Origin: a bacterium
GTDB taxonomy: Bacteria > Calditrichota > Calditrichia > RBG-13-44-9 > J042
Direction of reading: 5' to 3'
DNA: 49,455 nucleotides
Assembly (NCBI GenBank): GCA_015485355.1
Contig: WFTQ01000081.1
Location: 1 to 49,455 of the forward strand
Shown one piece after another: positions 1 to 8,233 of this stretch. The translations under genes were made by a program, and so were the position numbers. Within the stretch, counting starts at the first letter, position 1. Each line of letters starts with the position of its first letter. The notes below the pieces were generated by a model. The model was not told the origin of the DNA. It did no database searches and saw only the letters and a program-made list of their open reading frames with translations.

Positions 1-165
1 CTTAGCGGTTAACCGTTTGTAAACCGCCATGTTCGCAAAGGAGGCGCGAAGTTCGCCAAGGAGAAGCGAAACAACAAACTCTCTGTCTGGAAAAAGGTTG
101 TTTGTATTTCTTTAGCACCTTTGCGTCCTCTGCGTCCCCATGGCGTCCTTTGCGGTTAATTTTCT
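1..165. repeat. non-coding imperfect inverted repeat (intergenic repeat family)
   Basis: The left arm (about 8-60) contains AACCG followed by CGCAAAGGAGGCG and CGCCAAGGA. The right arm (about 116-161), read on the other strand, contains AACCGCAAAGGACGCCATGG and further CGCAGAGGACGCAAAGG units. A central 7-base stem, AAACAAC (69-75) with GTTGTTT (97-103), joins them. Units of the type CTTTGCGTCCTCTGCG recur between genes in many bacterial genomes, so this is probably one copy of a dispersed non-coding repeat. No convincing reading frame crosses 1-440. The rest of that stretch shows nothing I can name apart from the ribosome binding site of the next gene. Confidence 0.5.
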
Positions 166-442
166 AACCGCGTGGAATGTATCAAAAGCTTGGGGTCTTG
201 GCCATGGGGAGATTTGTTGTCTGTATTTCGAATTTTGTGTGTGGAAATTTCCCCCTGGTTGCACAATAATCTACAAAATGTGAACGCTCACGGAAGCCTC
301 TCTCGGGGTGAAATTTTTTGAGTTCCCTGGAAATAGTCATGGAATTTTTTCCTCCCGCGTCTGTATATTTCGATGCGGAATCAATTGGCATTGCATTTGT
401 TTCCTATTCGCCTCGGTTTTGAATAAACGAAAGGAGTACGAT

Positions 443-655
443 ATGGCACGAGATTTAGTATGTCACATGGATGTGGACGAAAACCATCCGGATACGCCTC
501 GGTATCGCTATCAGGGGTTAACGTATTATTTCTGTACCCCGTTGTGCATGACCCAGTTTCAGGCGGATCCGGATCGATATATTCGTAATCAGCACACGGC
601 CGAGCCCCGCATTCATAAGGGCAAAGGCAATCCCACCAGTTTACCGGATGAATAG
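443..655 (+). CDS. YHS-domain metal-binding protein
   Basis: A 70-residue protein that is almost entirely one YHS domain. Residues 6-12 read VCHMDVD, a variant of the usual CGMxV opening. Residues 31-35 read FCTPLC-like (Tyr-Phe-Cys, then Cys four residues on), the second half of the presumed metal site. YHS domains occur in heavy-metal ATPases and stand-alone metal-handling proteins; the exact metal cannot be read from sequence. The ATG at 443 is chosen because AAGGAG lies at 431-436. The frame is open upstream to 308 but that part has no domain character. A Met-rich Spy-like protein lies 2 kb downstream, which is consistent with a metal-related neighbourhood. Confidence 0.85.
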   Translation: MARDLVCHMDVDENHPDTPRYRYQGLTYYFCTPLCMTQFQADPDRYIRNQHTAEPRIHKGKGNPTSLPDE

Positions 656-745
656 GGCCGTTAGGGTTGGGGGTATGAGAAAAGCATCTGGCGCCCTGAT
701 TCATTTGTGTTGCCCTGTTGTGGAAACCGGTGGGGGGGAGCGAAT

Positions 746-2416
746 ATGATTCGTCCCCGCAATATGAAGCGGTTTCGGGAAATTGTTTCCATTTTGATCC
801 GCCACGGATTTGGCTGGCTGATTGTTGAAATGGGGTTGGGGAAATTGATCCCGTTTCACTGGGGATTGCTGGGGCATCCCCGACGGAAACAGGTCTATTC
901 CGCGGCGGAGCATTTACGGATGGCCTTCGAGGAGTTGGGTCCGACGTTTATCAAGTTGGCTCAGATTCTCAGTACCCGGCCGGATTTGGTTTCTCCAACC
1001 TATGCCCAGGAATTTGCGCGTCTCCAGGACCGTGTACCTCCTCTGCCGTTTGAACAGATTCAACCCGTTCTGGAAACCGAACTGGGAGAGCCCTACACCC
1101 GGGTATTCTCTGAATTGGAGAAGCAACCATTGGCATCGGCCTCTATTGGTCAGGTGTATCGGGCCAGGCTTCGGGAGGGGCAATCCGTAGTGATCAAGAT
1201 TCAGAAGCCGGGATTGCCGGACATTATTCGCAAGGACATGGAAATTTTAAGGGAAGTCGTGCAATACATGACCCTCCATACCCAATTGGGGCGAAAGTAC
1301 GACCTGGAGGGCCTGCTGGAAGAATTTCGCTTTACCTTGGAGAATGAGCTGGATTACCTGCGGGAAGGCCAGAACGCCGATCGTTTTCGGGCCTTGTTTC
1401 GGAAGGATCGGCGTTTATACATTCCCAAAATATACTGGGAGTGGTGCAGTCCACGGGTACTGGTCATGGAAGAGATCCGCGGGATAAAAGTGAACGAGCT
1501 GGATGGGCATCCCGGGGCCCGGCCCATAGACCGGCAAAAACTGGCCGAGACCGCCGTGTCCCTAACTTTCAAAGAAATCTTTGAATTTGGTTTCTTCCAT
1601 GCCGACCCGCACCCGGGAAATTTTGTGGTAATGGATGACCAGCGCCTGGGATTGATGGATTTCGGCCTGGTCGGATACCTGGAGGAGCACACCAGAGAGC
1701 ATTTCCTGCGTTTCGCGTATGCCATGACCACCGGCGATGTGGAAGGGATGATCGATGCCATGGGATCCATGGGAATTACCGGTCCGTTTGCCACGCGTCC
1801 GGCTTTAAAGCGGGATCTACACCGGTTGCTCTTTCGGGTGAAAGACGGCTCCATGCAGGAACTGGCGGCTTCCGACCTGATCCATGAATTGATGGGAATC
1901 GCCTATCGGCATCAATTGCATTTTCCACCCGATCTGGCCCTGTTGTTTAAAGTGCTGGCCATGAGCGAAGGTCTGGGGGCGATGATCGATCCACAATTTA
2001 AATTGTTCGATTTCGCCCGACCCTACCTCCGGCGCCTGATCCGCAAAATGGTAGCCCCCGAACGGCTTGCGCGGAAAGCCGTGGGGGATATGATCGATTG
2101 GTTTACCCTCTCCCACGGCCTGCCTCGACGAATCGCCTATATGCTGCAGCGTCTGGAAAATGGCGATGTTCAGGTGCATACCATCCAACCGGAAATGGAG
2201 CGCATGGCCGAACGAATGATCCGGGCGATCAATCGATTGACCCTGAGTGTTCTGGTAACCTTGATTGTTGTCGCCCTGGGGATTTACATTCTGGCAGGCC
2301 ACTTTATGGGGTTCGACTATTATCTGGTAAACATCTTGTTCGGCCTGTTTGTTTTCGGCGCTTTGGTGGCATTGCGGATTGCCTGGACGATCTGGCGCCG
2401 GCGGCGATTCCGCTAA
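746..2416 (+). CDS. ABC1/AarF/UbiB-family atypical kinase-like membrane protein
   Basis: A 556-residue member of the ABC1/ADCK/UbiB family, membrane-bound kinase-like proteins tied to isoprenoid-quinone synthesis or lipid handling. Visible family landmarks are: KLAQ at 70-73 (the KxGQ motif, with Ala in place of Gly), the Ala-rich nucleotide loop ASASIGQV at 130-137, Lys151 in VVIKIQKPG, the ELDY segment near 201, the catalytic loop HADPHPGN at 285-292, and DFG at 305-307. Two hydrophobic helices near the C terminus (about 491-512 and 520-545) match the family's membrane anchor. The start at 746 follows a GGGGGAG run; an in-frame ATG at 707 would add 13 unconserved residues. No ubiquinone or menaquinone gene is adjacent, so the substrate pathway is not shown. 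Confidence 0.9.
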   Translation: MIRPRNMKRFREIVSILIRHGFGWLIVEMGLGKLIPFHWGLLGHPRRKQVYSAAEHLRMAFEELGPTFIKLAQILSTRPDLVSPTYAQEFARLQDRVPPLPFEQIQPVLETELGEPYTRVFSELEKQPLASASIGQVYRARLREGQSVVIKIQKPGLPDIIRKDMEILREVVQYMTLHTQLGRKYDLEGLLEEFRFTLENELDYLREGQNADRFRALFRKDRRLYIPKIYWEWCSPRVLVMEEIRGIKVNELDGHPGARPIDRQKLAETAVSLTFKEIFEFGFFHADPHPGNFVVMDDQRLGLMDFGLVGYLEEHTREHFLRFAYAMTTGDVEGMIDAMGSMGITGPFATRPALKRDLHRLLFRVKDGSMQELAASDLIHELMGIAYRHQLHFPPDLALLFKVLAMSEGLGAMIDPQFKLFDFARPYLRRLIRKMVAPERLARKAVGDMIDWFTLSHGLPRRIAYMLQRLENGDVQVHTIQPEMERMAERMIRAINRLTLSVLVTLIVVALGIYILAGHFMGFDYYLVNILFGLFVFGALVALRIAWTIWRRRRFR

Positions 2417-2759
2417 CCCTGGAGCCATGAATTTTCGCCCGGTCACCGGTTGGCAGGGCGTCTTGTGGGAAACCGAATTCGAAAGGGATCGTTGCCTCGG
2501 GATGTGCTCCCCATTCGCCATCGAGATTTTGACCGCCGTCGGAATCCATGGATAGCCCGGGAGCACTACGGTGTAGAATATTCAACAGGCAGGTGGAGAC
2601 ATTTAATCAATTTCGAATGCAAAGCAGTGTGCGGGCCCCCATGAAAAATCGCCAACTCACTATGTTTCTGAAGGTTACAACAATGTGCTGTTTGGTGGCA
2701 CGAACCTTGATACAATTACCAGACAAACGTATGTAAACCAACATTAGGAGGAGTGACTC
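2417..2759 (+). other. intergenic stretch, no gene seen
   Basis: This stretch is 343 bases between the UbiB-like gene and the Spy-like gene. Short open frames exist but none has a ribosome binding site with recognisable protein character. The last 60 bases hold the promoter candidate listed separately and an AGGAGGAG ribosome binding site (about 2746-2753). Confidence 0.5.
2707..2735 (+). promoter_or_regulatory. sigma-70-like promoter candidate for the Spy-like gene
   Basis: TTGATA at 2707-2712 and TATGTA at 2730-2735 are separated by 17 bases. The start codon at 2760 would give a leader of about 18 bases holding a strong AGGAGGAG. This is pattern matching only. Confidence 0.4.
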
Positions 2760-3407
2760 ATGAAGCAGGTAATTTCCATACTCAGTATTTTGATTCTGGC
2801 GGTCTTTGTGGTCCCGGTGTGGTCTCAAGGAGATGCTGAGCATCATCCGGCTCAGCAAGCGATTCGTCCCGATACAACGACCGGGATGAGCATGATGAAA
2901 TCCGCTATGATGCAGGGAAAAATGATGGGCGGTAAGGGTCAGATGCAGGGCCATATGAAGGGCGGTCATGGCATGATGGGAAAGATGGACTGCGGCCATA
3001 AGATGGCCATGCATGGCCCTTTGATGGGCGCCTTTCACACCATTCACCATCTACCCGATCTTCAGAAACAGTTAACCCTCAACGACGATCAGGTTCAGAA
3101 ATTAAAAAATATCCAGGCCGATTTCCTTAAACGAAAGATCGATCTGAAAGCGGTCATCCAGAAGGAAAAAGTGGATCTGAAGATGTTGGTGGACAAGAAC
3201 GCTTCGCCGGCTCAGGTTCGCAAGGTTCTAAAAGGGATTTTGGACACCAAACTCGAGCTTCAGATAAACGCTTACGAAACTTCTCAGAAAATGCTGTCGG
3301 TATTGACTCTGGAGCAACGAGAACAATTCAAAAGCAAGAAGAAAAAATGCAAGATGGGCATGATGGGGGGGATGTCGTCCGGTAAAATGATGGGTTGCGG
3401 TAACTGA
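2760..3407 (+). CDS. Met-rich Spy/CpxP/ZraP-like periplasmic protein
   Basis: A 215-residue exported protein. Residues 1-22 form a signal peptide ending near VWSQ. A Met/His/Gly-rich segment (about 42-90) has many MM and MxGKMMGG patterns plus a Cys-Gly-His, and a second Met-rich tail (about 197-215) ends with two cysteines. Between them is a helical Spy/CpxP core with the paired LTxxQ-type motifs: LTLNDDQ near 104 and LTLEQ near 182. Proteins of this family are periplasmic chaperones or metal-stress sensors; the Met-rich ends suggest copper or another soft metal (inference). The start follows AGGAGGAG. The gene is followed by a strong terminator and appears monocistronic. Confidence 0.75.
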   Translation: MKQVISILSILILAVFVVPVWSQGDAEHHPAQQAIRPDTTTGMSMMKSAMMQGKMMGGKGQMQGHMKGGHGMMGKMDCGHKMAMHGPLMGAFHTIHHLPDLQKQLTLNDDQVQKLKNIQADFLKRKIDLKAVIQKEKVDLKMLVDKNASPAQVRKVLKGILDTKLELQINAYETSQKMLSVLTLEQREQFKSKKKKCKMGMMGGMSSGKMMGCGN

Positions 3408-3435
3408 TACCGTCGCCAGCCATCGGGTTGAGGAG

Positions 3436-3477
3436 AACGAGGTCGGAGAGCGTTTAAACCGACCTCGTTTTTATTTT
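3436..3477 (+). terminator. strong intrinsic terminator after the Spy-like gene
   Basis: A perfect 11-base-pair stem, AACGAGGTCGG (3436-3446) with CCGACCTCGTT (3459-3469), has a 12-base loop and is followed directly by a T-rich tract to 3477. Confidence 0.9.
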
Positions 3478-3558
3478 AAGCCGCCGGGGTGAAAAAATTT
3501 CCCTTGTTTGATCCGGGGTAAGTATTAAATTACCGTAATCGATTTTTGAGGTGGTTCC

Positions 3559-5022
3559 ATGGCAGACAAAATCCTCTACGAAGGGATAACTTTTGAAGAC
3601 GTGTTGCTTTTACCCGCAAAGTCCAGCGTGCTTCCCAAGGAAGTCGACTTGCGGACCCGCTTAACCCGGCAGATAACCCTCAATATTCCTATTGTTTCCG
3701 CAGCGATGGATACCGTTACCGAAGCACACATGGCGATTGCCGTGGCCCGTGAAGGCGGCATTGGTATTATTCACAAGAATTTCACCATTGAAGAGCAGGC
3801 CGCCGAAATCGACCGGGTGAAACGGTCCGAAAGCGGGATGATTGTCGATCCCATTACCCTTACCCCGGATCGGCCCATTCGAGAGGCGCTGGAGCTTATG
3901 CGGCGGTATCGCATATCGGGCATTCCCATCGTTAAGGGGAAGAAACTGGTTGGGATTATTACCAATCGGGATTTGCGTTTTGAAACTGATCTGAATCAGC
4001 CCGTTGCAAGTTTAATGACGGCTTCTAACCTGATCACCACCCGGGTGGGAACCGGTCTGGACGAGGCCAAAAAAATATTGCAGAAGCATAAGATCGAAAA
4101 ATTGCCAGTGGTGGATGAAGAGGGCAATTTGCAGGGATTGATTACGGTAAAAGATATCCAGAAAAAGCAGAAATATCCCAATGCCTGCAAGGACGCCCTG
4201 GGGCGGTTGCGTGTGGGTGCGGCTGTTGGGGTGGGGCCCGAGGGTCTGGAACGCGCAGCGGCTTTGATTGAACGGGGTGCGGATGTGATTGTTATTGATA
4301 CCGCCCATGGACATTCCCGAAAGGTGCTGGAAACAGTGAGGAGTTTTAAAAAACAGTTTCCCGACGTTGCTTTGATTGCGGGCAATATTGCAACCTACGA
4401 AGCGGCCGAAGACCTGGCCAGGGCCGGGGTGGATGCGGTAAAAGTGGGCATTGGTCCGGGCTCCATCTGCACCACCCGCATTGTTACCGGTGTAGGCGTA
4501 CCCCAAATCTCGGCGATCATGGAAGTATACCGGGCCCTGAAGGACAGCGATATCCCGATCGTTGCGGATGGAGGCATCAAACATACCGGCGATATCGCCA
4601 AGGCCATTGTCGCGGGTGCCGATGCAGTGATGATCGGAGGACTGTTTGCCGGCGCCGAAGAGAGTCCGGGAGAAACAATCTTACTGGACGGGCGGCGCTA
4701 CAAACAGGTGAGGGGAATGGGCTCTCTGGGAGCCATGACCCGCGGAAGTAAAGACCGCTATTTTCAGGCGGACGTCCGCGAAACGGATAAACTGGTTCCC
4801 GAAGGTATTGAAGGGCGGGTACCCTACAGCGGTCCGGTGAGCGATACCATTTTTCAAATGACCGGTGGATTACGCTCCGCCATGGGGTATACCGGCTGCC
4901 GTACCATTGCCGAATTGAAATCCAAAGCTCGGTTGATTAAAGTCACCTCCGCAGGAATCAAAGAAAGTCATCCCCACGATGTTATCATCACCAAAGAATC
5001 CCCAAATTACCGACTGGGTTAG
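3559..5022 (+). CDS. guaB: IMP dehydrogenase
   Basis: A 487-residue inosine 5'-monophosphate dehydrogenase. It oxidises IMP to XMP with NAD+, the first committed step to GMP, in the cytoplasm. The catalytic barrel is interrupted by two CBS domains (about 95-148 and 152-205), the usual layout for the full-length enzyme. The active-site loop GSICTTR holds the catalytic Cys304. The phosphate-binding region around [11 protein letters not shown] is present. Length and the opening [13 protein letters not shown] are standard. A GAGG ribosome binding site precedes the ATG. The next gene (methylmalonyl-CoA epimerase) starts 10 bases after the stop, so the two are probably co-transcribed, though their pathways are unrelated. 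Confidence 0.97.
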   Translation: MADKILYEGITFEDVLLLPAKSSVLPKEVDLRTRLTRQITLNIPIVSAAMDTVTEAHMAIAVAREGGIGIIHKNFTIEEQAAEIDRVKRSESGMIVDPITLTPDRPIREALELMRRYRISGIPIVKGKKLVGIITNRDLRFETDLNQPVASLMTASNLITTRVGTGLDEAKKILQKHKIEKLPVVDEEGNLQGLITVKDIQKKQKYPNACKDALGRLRVGAAVGVGPEGLERAAALIERGADVIVIDTAHGHSRKVLETVRSFKKQFPDVALIAGNIATYEAAEDLARAGVDAVKVGIGPGSICTTRIVTGVGVPQISAIMEVYRALKDSDIPIVADGGIKHTGDIAKAIVAGADAVMIGGLFAGAEESPGETILLDGRRYKQVRGMGSLGAMTRGSKDRYFQADVRETDKLVPEGIEGRVPYSGPVSDTIFQMTGGLRSAMGYTGCRTIAELKSKARLIKVTSAGIKESHPHDVIITKESPNYRLG

Positions 5023-5032
5023 TGAGGAAGCC

Positions 5033-5431
5033 ATGTTGAAAAAGGTGGATCATATCGGTATTGCGGTGCATTCCATTGATTCCGTTAAACAATTTTACAG
5101 CCGGACCTTTCGGATGAAACCCGTATTCGAGGAAGAAGTGGCAGAGCAGAAGGTGCGTGTGGTGGGGTTTCAGATCGGAGAAACCCGCTTGGAATATCTG
5201 GAACCTACGGCAAAGGATTCCCCCATTGCCAAATTTTTAAGTAAAAAAGGGGAGGGGATTCACCACATCGCGGTACAGGTGGACGATATCGCCCATGCCC
5301 TGCAAACTTTAAAAAACAATGGCGTTCAGTTGATTGATGAACACCCTCGAGTAGGGGCCGAGGGGAAAAAAATTGCTTTTGTGCATCCCAAGAGCGTGAA
5401 CGGAGTTTTGCTGGAGTTGTCTCAGGAATGA
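5033..5431 (+). CDS. mce: methylmalonyl-CoA epimerase
   Basis: A 132-residue single-unit vicinal-oxygen-chelate (VOC) protein. It interconverts the (R) and (S) forms of methylmalonyl-CoA between propionyl-CoA and succinyl-CoA metabolism. VOC metal ligands are visible: His in VDHIGIAV (residue 6), His in IHHIAVQVDD, and Glu in the terminal VLLELSQE. LEYLEPT is typical of this subgroup. The ATG at 5033 follows GAGGAAG just after the guaB stop; a longer frame from 4979 would overlap guaB and adds no homologous sequence. No mutase gene is in the window, so the call rests on family resemblance. Confidence 0.9.
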   Translation: MLKKVDHIGIAVHSIDSVKQFYSRTFRMKPVFEEEVAEQKVRVVGFQIGETRLEYLEPTAKDSPIAKFLSKKGEGIHHIAVQVDDIAHALQTLKNNGVQLIDEHPRVGAEGKKIAFVHPKSVNGVLLELSQE

Positions 5432-5433
5432 CG

Positions 5434-5453
5434 GCCAATCGCCGGCGATTGGC
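5434..5453. repeat. perfect 20-base palindrome
   Basis: GCCAATCGCC is followed immediately by its exact reverse complement, two bases after the mce stop codon. No T-run follows on either strand, so it is not a typical intrinsic terminator. It could be a hairpin that protects the mRNA 3' end, a protein-binding site, or chance. Confidence 0.6.
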
Positions 5454-5502
5454 GTCGGTTGGGTCTCCTCCCTGGATGATCCTCCCCGGATGATGAGGCG
5501 CT

Positions 5503-6309
5503 TTGCTCATCCGGATTGCCTATGACAACAAACCAAAACCTGGTGGTATCGGTGTGAACTCCTTTTTCCGCAGTCTGATATTGTTTCTGTTCAGTTTGGT
5601 GTGTTTGGGGTTGGGTATGGGGATGCATCTCTGGTTCACTTTGCCGGAAGTGGAAGTCTGGCAAAAGCGGAACCCGCAGCAAACCGCGTTCATGCGTTAT
5701 CGCTTGATCCAGTCGCAGATGCGAGGTCACCGGCTGCGCCTCCGTTTCCGTTGGGTATCCTTGAAATACATTCCCGGGCATTTTCAACGGGCGGTTATTT
5801 TAGCAGAGGATGCTTCGTTCTGGGTGCATCGGGGATTCGACTGGCATGAGGTTAAGGCGGCGATGCGGGAAAATTGGAAAAGGGGACGGGTGGTGCGTGG
5901 GGGCAGTACCATCACCCAACAGTTGGCGAAAAACCTGTACTTATCCCCGGAACGAAGCATCTATCGCAAGATCAAGGAAATGGTGATCACCTATCGTTTG
6001 GAAAGGTCTCTATCCAAGGGCCGCATCCTGGAGCTCTACCTGAACATCATCGAATTGGGTCCCGGAATTTTTGGCGTAGGCGCCGCCTCGCAATATTACT
6101 TTGGAATCCCCCCTTCCCGGATGTCCTTCACTCAGGCCGTTTTGTTGGCGGCGACGATTCCCGCGCCTCTGCGGAACAATCCCCGCCGGCCCACCCGTAC
6201 CCTCTACTGGCGGGCTAACCTTATTCTGAACCGTTTGCGATTCTATGGGGACATTACGGACAGCACTTACCTATTCATCCAAAATAATTTGAGAAACTAT
6301 TTTCGCTGA
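5503..6309 (+). CDS. mtgA: monofunctional biosynthetic peptidoglycan glycosyltransferase (GT51)
   Basis: A 268-residue GT51 transglycosylase that polymerises lipid II into glycan strands at the inner membrane. One N-terminal membrane helix (about 21-45) is followed by the GT51 motifs in order: AEDASFWVHRGF (catalytic Glu102), GGSTITQQLAKNL (133-145), RKIKEM (155-160) and GRILELYLN (173-181). There is no transpeptidase domain, hence monofunctional. The start shown is TTG with GATGAGG upstream. A GTG at 5554, just before the membrane helix, is a real alternative and would give 251 residues. The gene stands alone, convergent with the next minus-strand gene. Confidence 0.9.
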   Translation: MLIRIAYDNKPKPGGIGVNSFFRSLILFLFSLVCLGLGMGMHLWFTLPEVEVWQKRNPQQTAFMRYRLIQSQMRGHRLRLRFRWVSLKYIPGHFQRAVILAEDASFWVHRGFDWHEVKAAMRENWKRGRVVRGGSTITQQLAKNLYLSPERSIYRKIKEMVITYRLERSLSKGRILELYLNIIELGPGIFGVGAASQYYFGIPPSRMSFTQAVLLAATIPAPLRNNPRRPTRTLYWRANLILNRLRFYGDITDSTYLFIQNNLRNYFR

Positions 6310-6473
6310 TCCTGGAAGCGCTCAACGGAGTTCATCGCCGGGAGTTGGTGCAGGGAAAATCCGCTTGCCGTTCCGCCAACAGAATACCATGGGTACCGGC
6401 CGTTTAGCGACCGGGAACGGTGGTTCATTCCGGGGACGAGGTGCTCACAGAGTCAATGACCGTTGGAGCATGG

Positions 6474-6518
6474 AAAAAAGCGAGATCCGCCGTTGGATTT
6501 ATGCCGATCGGCGGATCT
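6474..6518 (-). terminator. intrinsic terminator for the minus-strand gene at 6578-7663
   Basis: A perfect 10-base-pair stem, AGATCCGCCG (6483-6492) with CGGCGGATCT (6509-6518). Read on the minus strand it is followed after three bases by six T residues (6479 down to 6474). It lies 60 bases past the stop of the gene it would serve. Confidence 0.65.
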
Positions 6519-6577
6519 GTAGAATGTATACGAATTTTTATCCCTTGCCCGGATGGTCGGTTCATCCGCCTTTCGGA

Positions 6578-7663
6578 TCATTCGACGGATCGGTACCCCG
6601 CGGGAACAGTAAACGTTTCCGGAGCCAGCGGTTGGATTGTTACCTGTTGAATCTCCGTCCGATAGCGGAATGCGGGACGCGGGCCGGAGGACCTCTCCGA
6701 AGACGCCTTCTTCTTCATCCAGCGGCCTTTTAAGGCCTTTTTCGTCAGCCCGCCGAAAAGGCTTTTGGGTTGGCTTAGATCAATCGCTTCGCTGGGCTCC
6801 TCCGAAGCCGATCCCGACTGCTTTTCTTTTGTGGTCGTAACATAAAAGGCTCCCTGAATGCGCACCGGATAGCCCTTGATTTTTTTAAATTCCTGAAACA
6901 TACCGTTCTCGGGGGTGTGTATTTCCCTTTCCTGACTTTTCAGCTGTTGAAAAATCCTTAACCAGTTAAGACCCAATACTTCTTCCTGAAATCGGCTCAT
7001 TTCTATGCCCAGGGCCTTCAGGTAAGCGGCTTGAAACTCCTGCTCCATTTGGTCTGCCTGTTCGAAGTCGGAACGGTTTTCAGTGGCCCAGATTTCGGTG
7101 CGCAAACTGTCCTTTCCCGTTTCCTCGGTCCGGGTGTTTTTCCACTCCAGTACCCAGAAGGCCAGATACTTTTCGCAGGGATATCCCCGGATGGACTCCC
7201 TTTGGTTGGTATGCTCTATCCAGAAGTCATTGCGGATGATCTGGACGTCCGAGGATTGGGATGATGGCTCGGACGACCATTCATCATCGCCGGTAGGGGC
7301 CGCACCGCTTTCCTCGGCCGAAACACGCGTATCGGTGGTTAGGGGCTGTATGGGACGTATCCGGTAAGTTTTATCGGTATGATTGATCTCGGTGATCGTC
7401 ATTTCGTCTAAATCGATGATTTCGGAGAAATGCCCACTTTTCAAGAATAGTTTGGCTGCCATCCCCAGCAGCCCCTGACCCTCGAATTGTTGGCGCTTGA
7501 TCTCCAACCGCTTTTCGGGGGTGATTTTTTGTACGCGTTCCACAATAAATTTTCCAGTGCCGGGAAATTCGACCTCATTGCTTACCGATTTTGTAACGTC
7601 GGCCAAGGCGCCCGGTAAGCCGGCTATAACCCCCATTATCATAAAACATAATGTCGTTTTCAT
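6578..7663 (-). CDS. exported protein, DUF4412-like, function unknown
   Basis: A 361-residue protein with a signal peptide (residues 1-22, ending GALAD). The body resembles DUF4412-type proteins in style: an early strand-rich region about how a gel or ion is handled is not evident, but segments such as IIDLDEMTITEINHTDKTY and EFKKIKGYPVRIQGAFYV follow the family's pattern of alternating strands. Two low-complexity Ser/Glu-rich linkers (about 114-138 and 285-330) break the fold. There are no catalytic motifs I recognise. The start is firm: AAAGGAGG sits just before the ATG. A terminator follows the stop. A 12-base palindrome, TGGGTCGACCCA (7702-7713), lies 38 bases upstream and might be an operator. 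Confidence 0.6.
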   Translation of the reverse strand: MKTTLCFMIMGVIAGLPGALADVTKSVSNEVEFPGTGKFIVERVQKITPEKRLEIKRQQFEGQGLLGMAAKLFLKSGHFSEIIDLDEMTITEINHTDKTYRIRPIQPLTTDTRVSAEESGAAPTGDDEWSSEPSSQSSDVQIIRNDFWIEHTNQRESIRGYPCEKYLAFWVLEWKNTRTEETGKDSLRTEIWATENRSDFEQADQMEQEFQAAYLKALGIEMSRFQEEVLGLNWLRIFQQLKSQEREIHTPENGMFQEFKKIKGYPVRIQGAFYVTTTKEKQSGSASEEPSEAIDLSQPKSLFGGLTKKALKGRWMKKKASSERSSGPRPAFRYRTEIQQVTIQPLAPETFTVPAGYRSVE

Positions 7664-8233
7664 GATGGCCTCCTTTGTTAGGTGGATCTACTTGCGTGTC
7701 TTGGGTCGACCCATCGGTTCCTGAAACAAGGGAATTCCAATCGAAATGATGTCCTTTTTCCGGGTAATCCCCATAAAAAACCGCTCTATCCAGAGGCTCG
7801 ATGAAGCAGCAACCGGGAAAGCCTTCTGCTGACTCCCGCGATTCCATCCCCCGAAGCTACGGATTCTCTTCGCCTTTCCGGAAACCGGTTGCTTCTCGAA
7901 CCGGAATTCCCAAACTCTTTTCGGTTAACAAACCAGTTTCATTTTGCTGAACCATATAAAAAATGACGTCAATCACATTAACCCGGTGAAGAGTGGATTT
8001 TGGGGCCGGGAAGTTGTTTCCTCGGATCGATGGAGAACGGTATGTCCCGCGAAAAGGTTTCCCGGAAGGGAAACGTTCCTGGTGGATTTCTTCCGGACGT
8101 TTGGGGATTTGACGGCGGACGGCGGCATTGATCCGAGCCCGTGACACCAGGGTCCCTGCGGATTGTGGACGCTGCCGGCATGCCCTTTCCCCCCGGGCGG
8201 TGGATGGCGGCAAGCCCTCCTGAAGAAATGGGA
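7664..8233. other. intergenic stretch of 570 bases, no convincing gene
   Basis: Open frames here (for example about 7857-8237 on the minus strand) are rich in Arg and Pro, lack ribosome binding sites and look like non-coding translation. The stretch holds the 12-base palindrome at 7702-7713 and the hairpin at 8052-8074. An AT-rich patch around 7930-7980 could carry a promoter, but I cannot assign one. Confidence 0.5.
8052..8074 (-). terminator. possible terminator downstream of glgP
   Basis: GTTTCCC (8057-8063) pairs with GGGAAAC (8068-8074) around a four-base loop. On the minus strand it is followed by CCTTTT. It lies about 160 bases past the glgP stop, and the T tract is short. Confidence 0.4.

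Noticed and set aside
2304-2759. Short open frames on both strands between the UbiB-like and Spy-like genes
   Set aside because: They overlap each other and the end of the UbiB-like gene in other frames and look non-coding.
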